DNA from: Anoplopoma fimbria | Taxonomy: Eukaryota; Chordata; Actinopteri; Perciformes; Anoplopomatidae | Length of the DNA stretch: 64,000 bases | Assembly: GCF_027596085.1 (NCBI RefSeq) | Contig: NC_072457.1 | Coordinates: 27,139,331 to 27,203,330, forward strand | Direction of reading: 5' to 3' | Shown: in pieces, positions 63,800-64,000 of the stretch | Layout of the letters: the number at the start of each line of letters is the position of its first letter | Numbering within the stretch: position 1 is the stretch's first letter | The notes under the pieces: generated by a model | The model's database searches: none | What the model was told of the DNA's origin: nothing | What the model saw: only the letters and a program-made list of their open reading frames with translations | Position numbers and translations under genes: made by a program

Positions 63800-64000
63800 C
63801 ATTAGTATGTCAAGGCTGGTCCTGCACTATTGATCTTTTGACCCTGTATCACATTCTCACGTTAAGACCTTCATTCCTTCATATACTGAACTCACATGGT
63901 TCACAGATAAAGCTGTATCCAGTCAAATTGCCACAAACTAAAACAGAAAGCCGAGGCCAGCAGTGTTATCAGGGCTGGTTGTTTTCTGGGTGTCAGGGCG

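Overview
The window is vertebrate nuclear DNA, almost certainly from a ray-finned (teleost) fish and possibly a percomorph; I cannot name the species. The evidence is spliced genes with GT-AG introns, many long CA/GT, GA and AT microsatellites, fish-type repeats (L2 LINE with an ATG-rich 3' tail, tRNA-derived SINE, Tc1-type and hAT-type MITEs), and protein sequences that align exon by exon with vertebrate families. Exon models were built by hand from reading frames and splice sites. In every complete model the intron phases agree and the total coding length is a multiple of three.

Layout, left to right. 1-971: 5' end of aspscr1 (TUG), minus strand. 1058-5474: repeat-rich intergenic DNA with nested transposons. 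5475-11552: notum (Wnt deacylase), plus strand, 11 exons, 506 aa. 13064-23552 (probable first exon at 27228-27290): tmc6/EVER1, minus strand. 29230-35232: tmc8/EVER2, plus strand, head to head with tmc6. 35733-38859 and 39835-45244: two tandem plus-strand genes, each encoding a type I membrane protein with a signal peptide, four Ig domains, one transmembrane helix and a short tail. 45611-50428: syngr2 (synaptogyrin-2). 52905-55552: tk1 (thymidine kinase 1), minus strand. 56607-62533: afmid (kynurenine formamidase), plus strand, head to head with tk1. 62534-64000: afmid 3' UTR and a Tc1-type MITE.

The order tmc6 - tmc8 - Ig genes - syngr2 - tk1 - afmid matches human 17q25.3, where C17orf99 (interleukin-40) lies between TMC8 and SYNGR2. 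The two Ig receptors therefore sit in the IL-40 position. Their first and third domains have the Trp-less core, with an aromatic/aliphatic segment after Pro-Pro or Pro-Val, that IL-40 also has. This pair is the strongest candidate here for an undescribed system: a membrane-receptor cluster that may be the fish counterpart, or ancestral form, of the IL-40 locus.

Other points: an array of six CCAAT boxes in the tk1/afmid divergent promoter, built from a duplicated GC-rich unit; Trp replaced by Arg in the TMC signature of tmc8; splice sites fused to GT microsatellites in notum and the first Ig gene; and a SINE inserted inside an L2 LINE that shares its 3' tail.
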